Shown: one piece after another, positions 24,286 through 33,229 of the stretch
Position numbering within the stretch: position 1 is the first letter of the stretch
Layout: the number at the start of each line of letters is the position of its first letter
Assembly: GCF_002574545.1 (NCBI RefSeq)
Contig: NZ_NUGT01000033.1
Span: 1-41,258, forward strand
Direction of reading: 5' to 3'
Length of the DNA stretch: 41,258 nucleotides
Origin: Bacillus sp. AFS055030
GTDB lineage: Bacteria > Bacillota > Bacilli > Bacillales > Bacillaceae_G
Translations under genes and position numbers: made by a program
Notes under the pieces: generated by a model
Told to the model about the DNA's origin: nothing
What the model saw: the letters and a program-made list of their open reading frames with translations, nothing else
Database searches by the model: none

Positions 24286-25518
24286 ATGGAACATTTTCAA
24301 TTACAAGAACAAACAATCTTAAAAATAAAGGCAAATAATATTACGAAATGGACAGCGGTTCAAGAGGAAGCAATCCCTGCAATTTTAGATGGGAACGATG
24401 TCATAGCACAATCTCCGACAGGTACTGGTAAGACTCTTGCATATGTTTTACCTTTAATTAATAAGATTGATGAAAAGGAAGAAAATCCACAAATTATCAT
24501 TATGGCTCCTACTCGGGAACTTGTAATGCAAATTTTTCAAGTAGTTTTAGATTATACACAAAATACAAATATAAAGGCTGCTTCAATTGTTGGTGGAGCT
24601 GATATAAAACGTCAAATTGAAAAATTAAAACAGAAGCCTAAAATTATTGTTGGATCACCCGGGCGAATCTCACAATTAATTAAACAGAAAAAATTAAAAA
24701 TGCATTGTGTTAAGACAATCGTTTTTGATGAAGTAGATGAATTAATTAAAACGGACGATCAAAAAGATTTACCACAAATTGTCAAAGCAACAATGAAAGA
24801 CCGCCAACTATTATTCTTTTCTGCAACCATCACAAAAGAGGCAATGCAATTTGCAAAGGAAACAAGTTCAAATCTAAAAGAAATTTCGATTGAACAAAGC
24901 TTAGAAGGAAATATAATCCATGGGTTTATTCCTTGTGAAGAAAGGGAGAAGCTGGAAATACTTAGAAGAATTGGTTCTGTTCAAAATATGAAAGCAATCG
25001 TATTTAGTAATGAACCATTTAAACTTGAAGGATATGCTTCTAAATTAAATTTTAGAGGAATTAAAACGGCGGTTCTGCATTCAAAACTAGGTAAAATGGA
25101 AAGAAGTAAAGTTTTAAAGGATCTTCAAATTGGAAAAACAACGTTACTATTTTCAACAGATGTAGCAGCAAGAGGAATTGACCTACAAGAGTTACCTTAT
25201 GTCATCACACTTGACGTACCAGAAAAAGTTGAACAATATACTCACAGAAGTGGTCGTGTTGGAAGAATGGGTAAACAAGGTACGGTCATAAACTTAGTCA
25301 CACCTCGAGAGAAAAAGAATTTATTTAGCTTAAGAGGGACGCAAAAATTGTTTTTTGAACAGTTAATGGTTTCACATGGTGAAATACAAAAAGTCGAAAT
25401 AAAAGAAAAACAACCAAACGAAAATAAATCAAAAGAAAAAAGTACAAAACAAGTTTCAAATCAAAATAAAAAACCTGTTTCAAGTAAAAATAAACCAGTA
25501 AAAAAATATAAAAAATAA
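24286..25518 (+). CDS. DEAD-box-family RNA helicase (YfmL-like)
   Basis: A 410-residue ATP-dependent RNA helicase. Q-motif region around KWTAVQEEAIP; motif I SPTGTGKT (43-50); Ia PTREL; GG and SPGR; motif II DEVD (148-151) in place of DEAD; motif III SAT; motif V STDVAARGID; motif VI HRSGRVGR. The C-terminal 50 residues are Lys/Asn/Gln-rich and probably bind RNA. The size and non-canonical motif II fit B. subtilis YfmL, which is involved in ribosome assembly; the ortholog call is from memory. It is coupled to the unknown gene that ends at 24285 and terminates at 25521. Confidence 0.88.
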   Translation: MEHFQLQEQTILKIKANNITKWTAVQEEAIPAILDGNDVIAQSPTGTGKTLAYVLPLINKIDEKEENPQIIIMAPTRELVMQIFQVVLDYTQNTNIKAASIVGGADIKRQIEKLKQKPKIIVGSPGRISQLIKQKKLKMHCVKTIVFDEVDELIKTDDQKDLPQIVKATMKDRQLLFFSATITKEAMQFAKETSSNLKEISIEQSLEGNIIHGFIPCEEREKLEILRRIGSVQNMKAIVFSNEPFKLEGYASKLNFRGIKTAVLHSKLGKMERSKVLKDLQIGKTTLLFSTDVAARGIDLQELPYVITLDVPEKVEQYTHRSGRVGRMGKQGTVINLVTPREKKNLFSLRGTQKLFFEQLMVSHGEIQKVEIKEKQPNENKSKEKSTKQVSNQNKKPVSSKNKPVKKYKK

Positions 25519-25520
25519 TA

Positions 25521-25548
25521 AAAACTTCAGCCAATTGGCTGAAGTTTT
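25521..25548. terminator. Bidirectional terminator
   Basis: AAAACTTCAGCC-AATT-GGCTGAAGTTTT with T-rich flanks on both strands. It is shared by the helicase gene and the convergent MBL-fold gene. Confidence 0.85.
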
Positions 25549-25555
25549 TATTTTG

Positions 25556-26500
25556 TTAATTTTTATCCATTGCCAGTACTAACCCCATCGCTGAAACTTC
25601 CAGATCTAACTTAATAATCTGGAAAACTGGATGATTTTCATCAATATTCTTATTTTGAAGATCTTTTTTTACATCATTATATAATGATTCTGACAGAATC
25701 CTGCTTTTTTCATAAAAAGATTTTTCTTTGTTTTTTTCTATCGTTGAAGAAGTTAATTTTATAAAACGATCTAAATATAGTTTTAAAGACTCATATACAA
25801 ATTTTGTATCGCTAGTTAATCCATAATGACCGAAGCAAATAGCATCCGGATGAAAATCTTGGATTTTTCTTGATGAACTTAACGTTGCTTCGTATGAAAA
25901 TTGATTAGGTGATGTTGATGGTAAAATAAACGTACCGATTTCCTTTTGAAGCTGTGGATAATATATACCTAATGTATCTCCTGTAAACATAAATTTACTA
26001 GAAGAATCGAAAATTGAAATATGATGATTAGCATGACCTGGAGTATGTAAAAATGTTAGTTTACGATTTTTACCTATAACAAGCTCCTCACCATCGGCTA
26101 CTTGATAAATTTTAGTAGCGTCTATTGGCAGAATTGGATTAAATAAACGATCAAAATCATCACCATAAACTTGCTTTGCACTTGCAATTAATTTTGTCGG
26201 ATCTTCTAGATGTCGAGCTCCCTTTGGATGGACAAAAAGAGTGGCATTTTGACATTTTTCCATAAGTAGGCCTGCTCCACCTGAATGATCTAAATGAATA
26301 TGCGTTACGATAACATTTTTAATTCTGTCTAATGAAATTTGTAGCTCTTTTAAACCTTGTAATAAATAATCGTGGGAAGGGGTAGCACTTGTTTCAATGA
26401 TTGTAATATCTTCATCTAATATAATATAGCTACCCGTTCGTTCTTGAAGCGATAAATCATATAAATCAATCAAATATGTATTAAATCCTAAATCTTGCAC
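25556..26500 (-). CDS. MBL-fold metal-dependent hydrolase
   Basis: A 314-residue metallo-beta-lactamase-fold protein. The first metal motif THIHLDHSGG (H-x-H-x-D-H) lies near residues 65-74. HTPGHANHHISIF carries the third-motif His, FTGDTLG the bridging Asp, and CFGHYGL a further His. The last 90 residues are helical and Lys/Glu-rich, with no metal motif. The start is a GTG at 26500, preceded by GGAGGTAAGACT. Members include thioesterases and glyoxalase-II-like enzymes; the substrate cannot be inferred. It runs divergently from glutathione peroxidase. Confidence 0.87.
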   Translation of the reverse strand: MQDLGFNTYLIDLYDLSLQERTGSYIILDEDITIIETSATPSHDYLLQGLKELQISLDRIKNVIVTHIHLDHSGGAGLLMEKCQNATLFVHPKGARHLEDPTKLIASAKQVYGDDFDRLFNPILPIDATKIYQVADGEELVIGKNRKLTFLHTPGHANHHISIFDSSSKFMFTGDTLGIYYPQLQKEIGTFILPSTSPNQFSYEATLSSSRKIQDFHPDAICFGHYGLTSDTKFVYESLKLYLDRFIKLTSSTIEKNKEKSFYEKSRILSESLYNDVKKDLQNKNIDENHPVFQIIKLDLEVSAMGLVLAMDKN

Positions 26501-26667
26501 AGTCTTACCTCCATTCTTTTGTTAAAAGGTGAAGAAGTTTGTTTAATTTAACTATAATTTAAATATTAATAGGTTTGAAGGTTTTTTTCAAAATATAGTT
26601 ATTAGAATAGACTTTTTGATGGAAAATAATTACTATTAACAGTATAAGGAAGTAGGAGGAATGTGAA

Positions 26668-27150
26668 ATGAGTATTTATGATTTTAAAGTCAAAGATAGC
26701 AAGGGCGAAGATGTATCTCTCTCAAAATATAAAGATAAAGTGATAATTGTTGTAAATACTGCAAGTGCATGTGGATATACTCCTCAATATAAAGATTTAC
26801 AAGCTTTATATGAAGAATATAAAGAAGATGGATTAGAAATTCTTGGGTTTCCATGTAATCAATTTATGAATCAAGAACCAGGTTCAAATGAAGAAATTCA
26901 AAGCTTTTGTGAGTTGAACTTTGGTGTAACCTTTCCTATATTCGGAAAAATTGATGTAAATGGTGAGAAAGCAGATCCATTATTTAAATATTTAAGCTCA
27001 GAAGCTCCTGGTATTATGGGCTTAAAATCAATAAAATGGAATTTTACTAAATTTATTATTGATAAAAATGGTGAAGTCATTGAACGATTTGCTCCTCAAA
27101 CAAATCCTCAAGAGATGAGAGCAACAATTGAGAAATTATTAAAAGCTTAA
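26668..27150 (+). CDS. bsaA: Glutathione peroxidase-family thiol peroxidase
   Basis: A 160-residue thioredoxin-fold peroxidase that reduces hydroperoxides. The catalytic Cys35 is in [18 protein letters not shown] supplies the Gln and a second Cys, and [10 protein letters not shown] the Trp/Asn. Bacilli lack glutathione, so the physiological reductant is probably thioredoxin or bacillithiol; BrxA is encoded 4.8 kb away. The start follows AGGAGGAATGTGAA. Monocistronic, with no strong terminator directly behind it. A structured repeat begins about 40 bp downstream. The symbol follows the B. subtilis ortholog. Confidence 0.92.
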   Translation: MSIYDFKVKDSKGEDVSLSKYKDKVIIVVNTASACGYTPQYKDLQALYEEYKEDGLEILGFPCNQFMNQEPGSNEEIQSFCELNFGVTFPIFGKIDVNGEKADPLFKYLSSEAPGIMGLKSIKWNFTKFIIDKNGEVIERFAPQTNPQEMRATIEKLLKA

Positions 27151-27189
27151 GAATCTTTTTTTCATAAATACCTAAATAGAATTTATCAA

Positions 27190-27403
27190 TTAAATCTTGA
27201 TAAGTAAGTTGTGTCTCAGTGATTTCCACTACAGGTTGCTCGCTTTCCATGGGGCGAGATTCTTTAGCCTCCTTAGCGTTGCCCTTGCGGGGTCTCAGCC
27301 TTCCCGCATCTCCTGTAGGAGTCGAGCAACCTTTCGTTCCAATCAAGTTCTTGATGGAAAATAATAATCTTAAAAACATTAGAATACTCAATTGAACGAA
27401 TGA
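27190..27403 (-). repeat. Structured repeat element, family 2, full copy
   Basis: About 210 bp with a GC-rich centre in an AT-rich gap (27151-27640). AGGTTGCTCG near 27232 and CGAGCAACCT near 27323 are exact inverted repeats. Between them lie further short inverted repeats (TGCGGG/CCCGCA, CTACAGG/CCTGTAG). The outer parts match the copy at 11395-11510 in opposite orientation. I recall similar GC-rich repeats from other Bacillus genomes but cannot name this one with certainty. The minus-strand frame across it is not a gene. Confidence 0.8.
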
Positions 27404-27524
27404 ATTAAACATATTCTTCAACATCAAATTGAATTTAATGGTGACAAATTATACAACTTTGTAAATATAGATTGTAAAATAGAATATATTTTTAATTGTG
27501 ACTACAATAAATATCAACAATCTG

Positions 27525-27554
27525 AAACCTTCACAAAAAGTGAAGGTTTTTTTG
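27525..27554 (+). terminator. Orphan terminator ahead of ypgQ
   Basis: AAACCTTCAC-AAAAA-GTGAAGGTTT followed by a T-run. It may end transcription from the glutathione peroxidase gene or across the repeat. Confidence 0.75.
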
Positions 27555-27640
27555 TAAATTAATCACTACTTTACCTATAAATGTTTTACGGTGATAGAAA
27601 AATGATATAATATCACTAGTCGATTTATGGAGGTACGAGT

Positions 27641-28288
27641 ATGAATCAACAGGAAATCATATTACAATTAGAAAATTATGTTCGAAATCTTCATCAAGGT
27701 GATAGTTCTGGCCATGACTGGTATCATATTGATCGAGTTAGAAACTTAGCTGTACATATTGCTCAAAAAGAAAATGCAAATCAATTTATCGTAGAATGTG
27801 CTGCATTAGTACACGATGTCATAGATGATAAATTACATGATGATCTTGAAGCTCAAAAAATTCAATTAGAATCTGTTCTAAATGAATTATTAAATAGCAA
27901 TGAAGACGTAAACGCAGTCATGTATATAATTGAAAATATCTCCTTTAAAGGAGGAAATGGGGTTATTCCAACCTCTTTAGAAGGTAAAATTGTACAAGAT
28001 GCTGATCGCTTGGATGCAATCGGAGCAATTGGCGTTGCGAGAACATTTGCTTACGGGGGTAAAAAAGGTCGTAGTATGTTTAACCCAGAATTTAAAATAA
28101 GAGAAAACATGACGATCGAAGAATATAGAAGTGACAAAAGTTCCTCTTTACATCACTTCTATGAAAAAATATTGAAACTAAAAGACTTAATGAATACAAA
28201 TACAGCATTAGAATTGGCAGAAGAAAGACATCTATTTGTAGAAAAATTCATCGATCAATTTATGAAAGAGTGGAATTTTAAAATATGA
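27641..28288 (+). CDS. ypgQ: HD-domain phosphohydrolase YpgQ
   Basis: A 215-residue HD-superfamily enzyme. Metal ligands are visible as His25 in HDWYHIDRV, the His58-Asp59 pair in ALVHDVIDD, and the Asp in QDADRLDAIGAIG. Known YpgQ-type proteins are Mn-dependent nucleotide pyrophosphohydrolases active on dNTPs. The start follows TGGAGGTACGAGT, and an extended -10 (TGATATAAT, 27603-27611) lies upstream. The last codon and stop overlap the start of yfmR by 4 bp (ATGA), so the two are translationally coupled. Confidence 0.9.
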   Translation: MNQQEIILQLENYVRNLHQGDSSGHDWYHIDRVRNLAVHIAQKENANQFIVECAALVHDVIDDKLHDDLEAQKIQLESVLNELLNSNEDVNAVMYIIENISFKGGNGVIPTSLEGKIVQDADRLDAIGAIGVARTFAYGGKKGRSMFNPEFKIRENMTIEEYRSDKSSSLHHFYEKILKLKDLMNTNTALELAEERHLFVEKFIDQFMKEWNFKI

Positions 28289-30174
28289 AGATTTTAAGTG
28301 TAGAGAATTTAATTAAAACTTACGGGGAAAAAACTTTATTCGATAAAATTTCATTTACCGTAAGCGAAGGACAGAAAATTGGATTACTAGGTATAAATGG
28401 GACTGGTAAATCAAGTTTATTAAAAATTATTGCTGGTGTCGAATCAGCTGATGAAGGAAAAATTACGACTCCAAAAGATTATGTAATAAGTTATTTGCCT
28501 CAACATGAAGATTTTGATAAAAAGCAAACGATTCTTGAAGCGGTATTTGAGAGTGACGATAAAGTAATGGTTTTAGTAAAATCATATGAAAAAACATTAC
28601 AAGCACTTGGAGAAGATCCATCTAATCAAGGATTACAAAATGAATTACTAAAATTACAAGGTGAAATGGATTCATTAAATGGTTGGGATTTAGAAGCAAA
28701 TGCTAAGACCATTTTATCGAAATTAGGTTTATCGAATTTAAATTTAGATGTTTCATTACTTTCAGGTGGTCAGAAAAAAAGAGTAGCCTTAGCAAAAGCA
28801 TTAATCCATCCATGTGATTTATTAATTTTAGATGAGCCTACGAACCATTTAGACTATGAATGCATCGTATTTTTACAAGAATACATAAAAAGACTACAAA
28901 ACGCAGTATTATTTGTAACGCATGATCGTTATTTCTTAGATGAAGTTACTACAGCCTTATTAGAGCTATCTAATAGTAATATTTATCGCTATGAAGGAAA
29001 CTATCAGTATTATATTGAACAAAGAGCTGCTCGAGAAGAGCAAGAGGCAGCTACTAATGAAAAAAGAAACAATTTATTTAGAAGAGAATTAGCTTGGATG
29101 CGCAGAGGGGCAAAAGCTAGAACAACTAAACAAAAAGCTCGTATTCAACGATTTGATGAGCTTTCAGGAAAACTCAATAATCAAGAAAAAGTTGAATTAG
29201 AAATGAACTTTCAACAAACTCGTTTAGGTAAGAAAGTTGTTGAATTTATAAATGTAAATAAGTCCTTTAATGATAAAAAAATATTAGATAATTTTAACTT
29301 ACTTTTACTCCAAACTGATCGTATCGGCATAATTGGTGAAAACGGTGCAGGTAAAACAACTTTATTGAAAATGCTTGTTGGAGAAGAAAAAGTTGATTCT
29401 GGTGAAATTGAAATAGGGCAAACAGTTAAAGTTGCGTACTATACACAAATTCAAGAAAATGTGAATCCAACTATGCGAATGATTGATTATATTAAGGAAG
29501 AAGCAGAAGTCATTCATACACCAGATGGAAAGACAATATCAGCTTCACAAATGCTTGAAACATTCTTATTCCCTTCTCAAATGCACGGAGTACAATTAGG
29601 AAAACTTTCAGGTGGCGAAAAAAGAAGACTTTATTTATTAAGACTCTTAATGACTGCTCCAAATTTATTATTACTTGATGAGCCAACAAACGATTTAGAT
29701 ATTGATACGTTAACGGTTTTAGAAGACTATATTGAGAATTTTAGTGGAGTAGTAGTTACCGTATCACATGATCGTTATTTCTTAGATAAAGTGACAAATA
29801 AATTATTAATTTTTGAAGGTGAAGGGAAAATTTCATCTACATTAGAAAGCTACACTGATTATTTAGAACGACAATCTATTGAAAAACGTGAAGTTGAAGT
29901 TGTAAAAGAGACAATTGAGAAACCAGTTTATCAAAAAGAGCAAAAGAAAAAGCGATTAACTTATCAAGAACAAAAAGAATGGGATTCTATTGAATCTGAT
30001 ATTGAAAAACTGGAAAATGAAATTGAGCAACTAAATGAAAAATTACAAGGTGTAGGTTCTAATTTTGATGAAGCTTATAAACTTTCAAAAGAGATTGAGG
30101 AAAAAGAAGCTCAACTAGAACAGAAAATGGAGCGTTGGTCTGTTTTAAGTGATTTAGTTGAAAGTTTAAAGTAG
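28285..30174 (+). CDS. yfmR: ABC-F ATPase, YfmR/Uup type
   Basis: A 629-residue soluble twin-ABC protein of the ABC-F family, which works on the ribosome rather than in the membrane. First ATPase: Walker A GINGTGKS (36-43), signature LSGGQKKR, DEPTNHLD. Second: GENGAGKT, LSGGEKRR, DEPTNDLD followed by the Uup-type sequence IDTLTVLEDYI. The inter-domain linker is Arg-rich (RRELAWMRRGAKARTTKQKAR), and a C-terminal coiled coil (residues about 560-625) is present, as in Uup/YfmR. B. subtilis YfmR resolves stalled ribosomes and overlaps in function with EF-P. Coupled to ypgQ by an ATGA overlap. Confidence 0.93.
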   Translation: MKILSVENLIKTYGEKTLFDKISFTVSEGQKIGLLGINGTGKSSLLKIIAGVESADEGKITTPKDYVISYLPQHEDFDKKQTILEAVFESDDKVMVLVKSYEKTLQALGEDPSNQGLQNELLKLQGEMDSLNGWDLEANAKTILSKLGLSNLNLDVSLLSGGQKKRVALAKALIHPCDLLILDEPTNHLDYECIVFLQEYIKRLQNAVLFVTHDRYFLDEVTTALLELSNSNIYRYEGNYQYYIEQRAAREEQEAATNEKRNNLFRRELAWMRRGAKARTTKQKARIQRFDELSGKLNNQEKVELEMNFQQTRLGKKVVEFINVNKSFNDKKILDNFNLLLLQTDRIGIIGENGAGKTTLLKMLVGEEKVDSGEIEIGQTVKVAYYTQIQENVNPTMRMIDYIKEEAEVIHTPDGKTISASQMLETFLFPSQMHGVQLGKLSGGEKRRLYLLRLLMTAPNLLLLDEPTNDLDIDTLTVLEDYIENFSGVVVTVSHDRYFLDKVTNKLLIFEGEGKISSTLESYTDYLERQSIEKREVEVVKETIEKPVYQKEQKKKRLTYQEQKEWDSIESDIEKLENEIEQLNEKLQGVGSNFDEAYKLSKEIEEKEAQLEQKMERWSVLSDLVESLK

Positions 30175-30338
30175 TTTATTAATTTTGAGTTTTGGCATAC
30201 GATGTCATCTTACTACTTGAGTTTTTTTCTCTCATAATGAACTTTTATAAATAAATGTTTACATAAATTACTATTTTCCTCTTTTTACGAACTTACAATA
30301 ATTTTGTATTGTAGAAAAAAATAAAGGAGATGGTAAGA

Positions 30339-30728
30339 ATGATAAATAATGTTGTATTAGTAGGAAGATTAACGAAAGAGCCAATTTTACAAACTACACC
30401 GAATGGTAGGAAAACAACTTTTATTAATATTGCTACGAATGTTTATTCAGATTACTTGAAAAAAACTAGAACGAATTATGTATCTGTTAGATTATGGGGC
30501 CCTATCGCTGAATACGCTTCAAAAAAAGCAAAAAAAGGGATGGAAGTATCTATTGAAGGTATTATAAAAACTTCAAGTTATGTAAAGGAATCAGAAAAGC
30601 CTATTTATGTGACGGAAATAAAAGTGGAGAAATTTCACCTATTTACTCGTCGATCTGAAGAGTTAACTCACAACGCATTCGAATCTAGTACAAATGACTT
30701 TGAAGAATTCGTTAAAGCATTACAATAG
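30339..30728 (+). CDS. ssb: Single-stranded DNA-binding protein
   Basis: A 129-residue OB-fold SSB. It starts MINNVVLVGRLTKEPILQ, followed by TFINIATN, TNYVSVRLWG and the basic strand KKAKKGMEVSIEGIIKTSSY. The C-terminus ends FEEFVKALQ, lacking the canonical acidic DDDIPF tip that recruits partners. It resembles the shorter SsbB/YwpH type rather than SsbA, which is encoded between rpsF and rpsR. The start at 30339 lies 8 nt past AAAGGAGA; an ATG at 30330 overlaps that site. Likely transcribed alone or with ypgR 55 bp downstream. Confidence 0.85.
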   Translation: MINNVVLVGRLTKEPILQTTPNGRKTTFINIATNVYSDYLKKTRTNYVSVRLWGPIAEYASKKAKKGMEVSIEGIIKTSSYVKESEKPIYVTEIKVEKFHLFTRRSEELTHNAFESSTNDFEEFVKALQ

Positions 30729-30783
30729 TGAGTTTTTCCTCTTTTTGATAGAATGGACTAAATAACAAGAAGAGGAGATTAAT

Positions 30784-31941
30784 ATGAAAATTAAGTCTAT
30801 CGAACCTACACCTAGCCCTAATACAATGAAAGTGTTATTAGACGAGGAATTGCCATCAGGAAGTAGAAATCATTATTCTATTGATAATATTGAGAAGGCA
30901 CCATTAATAATTCAAGAAATATTAGGAATAGAAGGAATCAAAAATGTCTATCACGTAGCAGATTTCATTGCTATTGATCGTAAGTCAAATGCAAATTGGC
31001 AAACCATTTTGCTTCAAGTCAGAAATGTATTTGGTGAAGAAATAAATGATGAAGCTACTAATGAAACGATCATTGATAACCATTTTGGAGAGGTACAAGT
31101 ATTTGTTCAAATGTATCATAATATACCAATGCAATTGAAATTAATTGTAAATGGTGAAGAACAAAGAGCAGCTCTACCTCCATTCTATAAAGAAGCAATT
31201 ATGAAACTAACAACATCGGCATCAAATGTTGTATTTGAAAGACAGTGGATTGATTATGGAATTCGTTATGGTGAATTAGCAACAATTGAGAAAGAAATTA
31301 TTGATGAATTAACGGCTACTCACACTGAAAACGATATTAAGAATATCGTGAACGAAGTAATGACGAATGATGTATCTAATGATGAGAAAAAAGAAGTACC
31401 TAAATTTGAACCTTTTACGGCAGATATTTTTGAAGAAAAAGATTGGAAAAAAAGATATGCAAGATTTGTTAAAATTGATCCTACGATTGAAGATTTACCT
31501 TTACTAGCAATCGCCTTAAAAGATGAACATGTTTCAATAAGAAGATTGGCTACAGCTTATTTAGGTATGTTAAAATCAAAATTAGTGTTACCTTATTTAT
31601 ATGAGGCTTTAAAAGATAAGGCAGTCGGTGTAAGACGAATTGCTGGAGATTGTTTATCAGACTTAGGATTTGAAGAAGCAATGCCTGCCATGATTGAAGC
31701 TTTAAAAGATCCTAGTAAATTAGTTAGATGGCGTGCAGCAATGTTTCTTTTTGAACTAGGTGATGAAAGTGCAATTCCAGCATTAAAAGCTGCATTAGAA
31801 GATCCAGAATTCGAAGTGAAATTACAAGTTCAGCTTGCTTTACATCGAATTGAAAATGGAGAGGAAGCACTAGGTTCAGTTTGGAAACAAATGACTGAAC
31901 GTAATAAAATAGAAAATGATAAAGGAGAAACAAACGAATGA
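30784..31941 (+). CDS. ypgR: Conserved virulence factor C-like HEAT-repeat protein YpgR
   Basis: A 385-residue protein. The N-terminal 85 residues (IEPTPSPNTMKVLLDEELP and following) form a Nfu/NifU-N-like domain. After a linker, residues about 215-370 contain HEAT-like repeats (ALKDEHVSIRRLATAYLG, ALKDKAVGVRRIAGDCLSD, ALKDPSKLVRWRAAMFLFE, ALEDPEFEVKLQVQLAL), a protein-interaction surface. Homologues are Bacillus YpgR and Staphylococcus CvfC, whose roles remain poorly defined. The start follows AGAGGAGATTAAT. Its end overlaps brxA by 4 bp (ATGA), pointing to a joint role possibly in thiol or Fe-S maintenance (inference). Confidence 0.88.
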   Translation: MKIKSIEPTPSPNTMKVLLDEELPSGSRNHYSIDNIEKAPLIIQEILGIEGIKNVYHVADFIAIDRKSNANWQTILLQVRNVFGEEINDEATNETIIDNHFGEVQVFVQMYHNIPMQLKLIVNGEEQRAALPPFYKEAIMKLTTSASNVVFERQWIDYGIRYGELATIEKEIIDELTATHTENDIKNIVNEVMTNDVSNDEKKEVPKFEPFTADIFEEKDWKKRYARFVKIDPTIEDLPLLAIALKDEHVSIRRLATAYLGMLKSKLVLPYLYEALKDKAVGVRRIAGDCLSDLGFEEAMPAMIEALKDPSKLVRWRAAMFLFELGDESAIPALKAALEDPEFEVKLQVQLALHRIENGEEALGSVWKQMTERNKIENDKGETNE

Positions 31942-32366
31942 ATGCATATGATGAGTACATGAAAGGGATCGTAAAGCCAATGAGAGAGGAATTAACCTCA
32001 AATGGTTTTACAGAATTAACTACTGCAGAAGAGGTTGAGTCATTTATGAATGAATTAAATGATACAGCTTTTTTTGTAATCAATTCAGTATGTGGTTGTG
32101 CTGCTGGACTTGCTAGACCTTCTGCAGTTCAAGCTGTTAATGAATCAGAGAAAAAACCTGCAAATGTTATGACAGTATTTGCCGGACAAGATAAAGACGC
32201 TACTGCAAAGTTAAGAGAATATTTAGCTGACTTCCCACCTTCTTCACCATCAATGGCAGTATTTAAAGGTAAAGAAGTAGTAGGATTTATTCCTCGTGAG
32301 CAAATCGAAGGGTCAACTCCTGAAGATATTAAAGCAAGAATTCTATCGATATTTGCACAAATGTAA
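31938..32366 (+). CDS. brxA: Bacilliredoxin BrxA (YphP)
   Basis: A 142-residue DUF1094-family bacilliredoxin. The active site CGC is at residues 52-54 (INSVCGCAAGLARP). BrxA removes bacillithiol from S-bacillithiolated proteins after oxidative stress, so its presence implies that the organism makes bacillithiol. Length and sequence are typical. The start codon overlaps the ypgR stop (ATGA), and a GGAG lies about 12 nt upstream. A short strong terminator follows. Confidence 0.94.
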   Translation: MNAYDEYMKGIVKPMREELTSNGFTELTTAEEVESFMNELNDTAFFVINSVCGCAAGLARPSAVQAVNESEKKPANVMTVFAGQDKDATAKLREYLADFPPSSPSMAVFKGKEVVGFIPREQIEGSTPEDIKARILSIFAQM

Positions 32367-32391
32367 AAAAGAGGATACTTCCTCTTTTTTT
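32365..32391 (+). terminator. Terminator after brxA
   Basis: AAAGAGGA pairs with TCCTCTTT around a short loop (about 3 nt) and is followed by T. It ends only about 18 bp before the ypiP start, so ypiP may depend on read-through. Confidence 0.75.
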
Positions 32392-32408
32392 CTTAATTAA
32401 GGAGACAT

Positions 32409-33194
32409 ATGATTATTACAACTTGCTTAAGGCCAGATGTTTATTTAGAAAAGGAAGCAGAGAGCATTGCTTCAGACTTAAATGGACAGCTAATCCTCCG
32501 GAAAGAATGTAGCATTGAAGAAATCTATGATAAATTTAAAAGTCCTATACTTGTTTTAGGTAAAAATAGATTAGAATGGTATGAGGATGATCGAGCAATT
32601 CCATATTTTTTTCACCCAAACTCCTCAGTTTTTAGAATTAGACGATTGATGAAGGGGGAACATGACCCATTTTGTGACGCTTGTTTACTAACAAAAGGCG
32701 ATTCTCTACTAGACTGTACTCTTGGAATGGCTTCAGATAGTATTGTTGCAAGTTACGTTGTAGGCGATAAAGGTAAAGTTGTAGGCTTGGAGAAAAATGA
32801 AATTATTGCTTACTTAACTAAAAGAGGATTAAAAACAAATAAACAAAACATTTTAGATTGGTCGAATATCATTAACAAAATTGAAGTGAAAAATATAGAT
32901 TATAAAACTTATTTGAAGTCACTTCCTAATCAATCTTTTGATATTGTTTATTTTGATCCGATGTTTGAAAGAAATATCGAAGCTTCTTCGGGTATTGCAG
33001 CATTGAAAAATTTAGCATCATATGATGACCTAACACATGAAGTAATCACCCAAGCTAAGCGTATTGCTAAAAAAAGAGTAGTGTTGAAAGATCATTTTAG
33101 AAGTGAAAGATTTAAAAAATATGGATTTAATCAATTAATTCGAAAATCATCAGAATTTCATTTTGGCTATATTGAAATAAATAAAGAGGATTAA
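32409..33194 (+). CDS. ypiP: SAM-dependent methyltransferase YpiP
   Basis: A 261-residue class I methyltransferase-fold protein. The SAM-binding loop reads [20 protein letters not shown], with the acidic residue after strand 2 in VVGLEKNEI. The catalytic-type motif IVYFDPMF matches the D/N-P-P-like motif IV. The N-terminal part ([18 protein letters not shown]) is family-specific. The target is unknown. The start at 32409 follows TTAAGGAGACAT. The gene sits directly upstream of thyA, as ypiP-like genes do in related Bacillus. Confidence 0.88.
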   Translation: MIITTCLRPDVYLEKEAESIASDLNGQLILRKECSIEEIYDKFKSPILVLGKNRLEWYEDDRAIPYFFHPNSSVFRIRRLMKGEHDPFCDACLLTKGDSLLDCTLGMASDSIVASYVVGDKGKVVGLEKNEIIAYLTKRGLKTNKQNILDWSNIINKIEVKNIDYKTYLKSLPNQSFDIVYFDPMFERNIEASSGIAALKNLASYDDLTHEVITQAKRIAKKRVVLKDHFRSERFKKYGFNQLIRKSSEFHFGYIEINKED

Positions 33195-33229
33195 TTAAGA
33201 ATTTAAAATACATAATTAGGAGGTCAGGT

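Noticed and set aside
27077-27427. Minus-strand 116-codon frame
   Set aside because: It overlaps the GC-rich family 2 repeat and the end of glutathione peroxidase. Composition and lack of a start signal mark it as non-coding.
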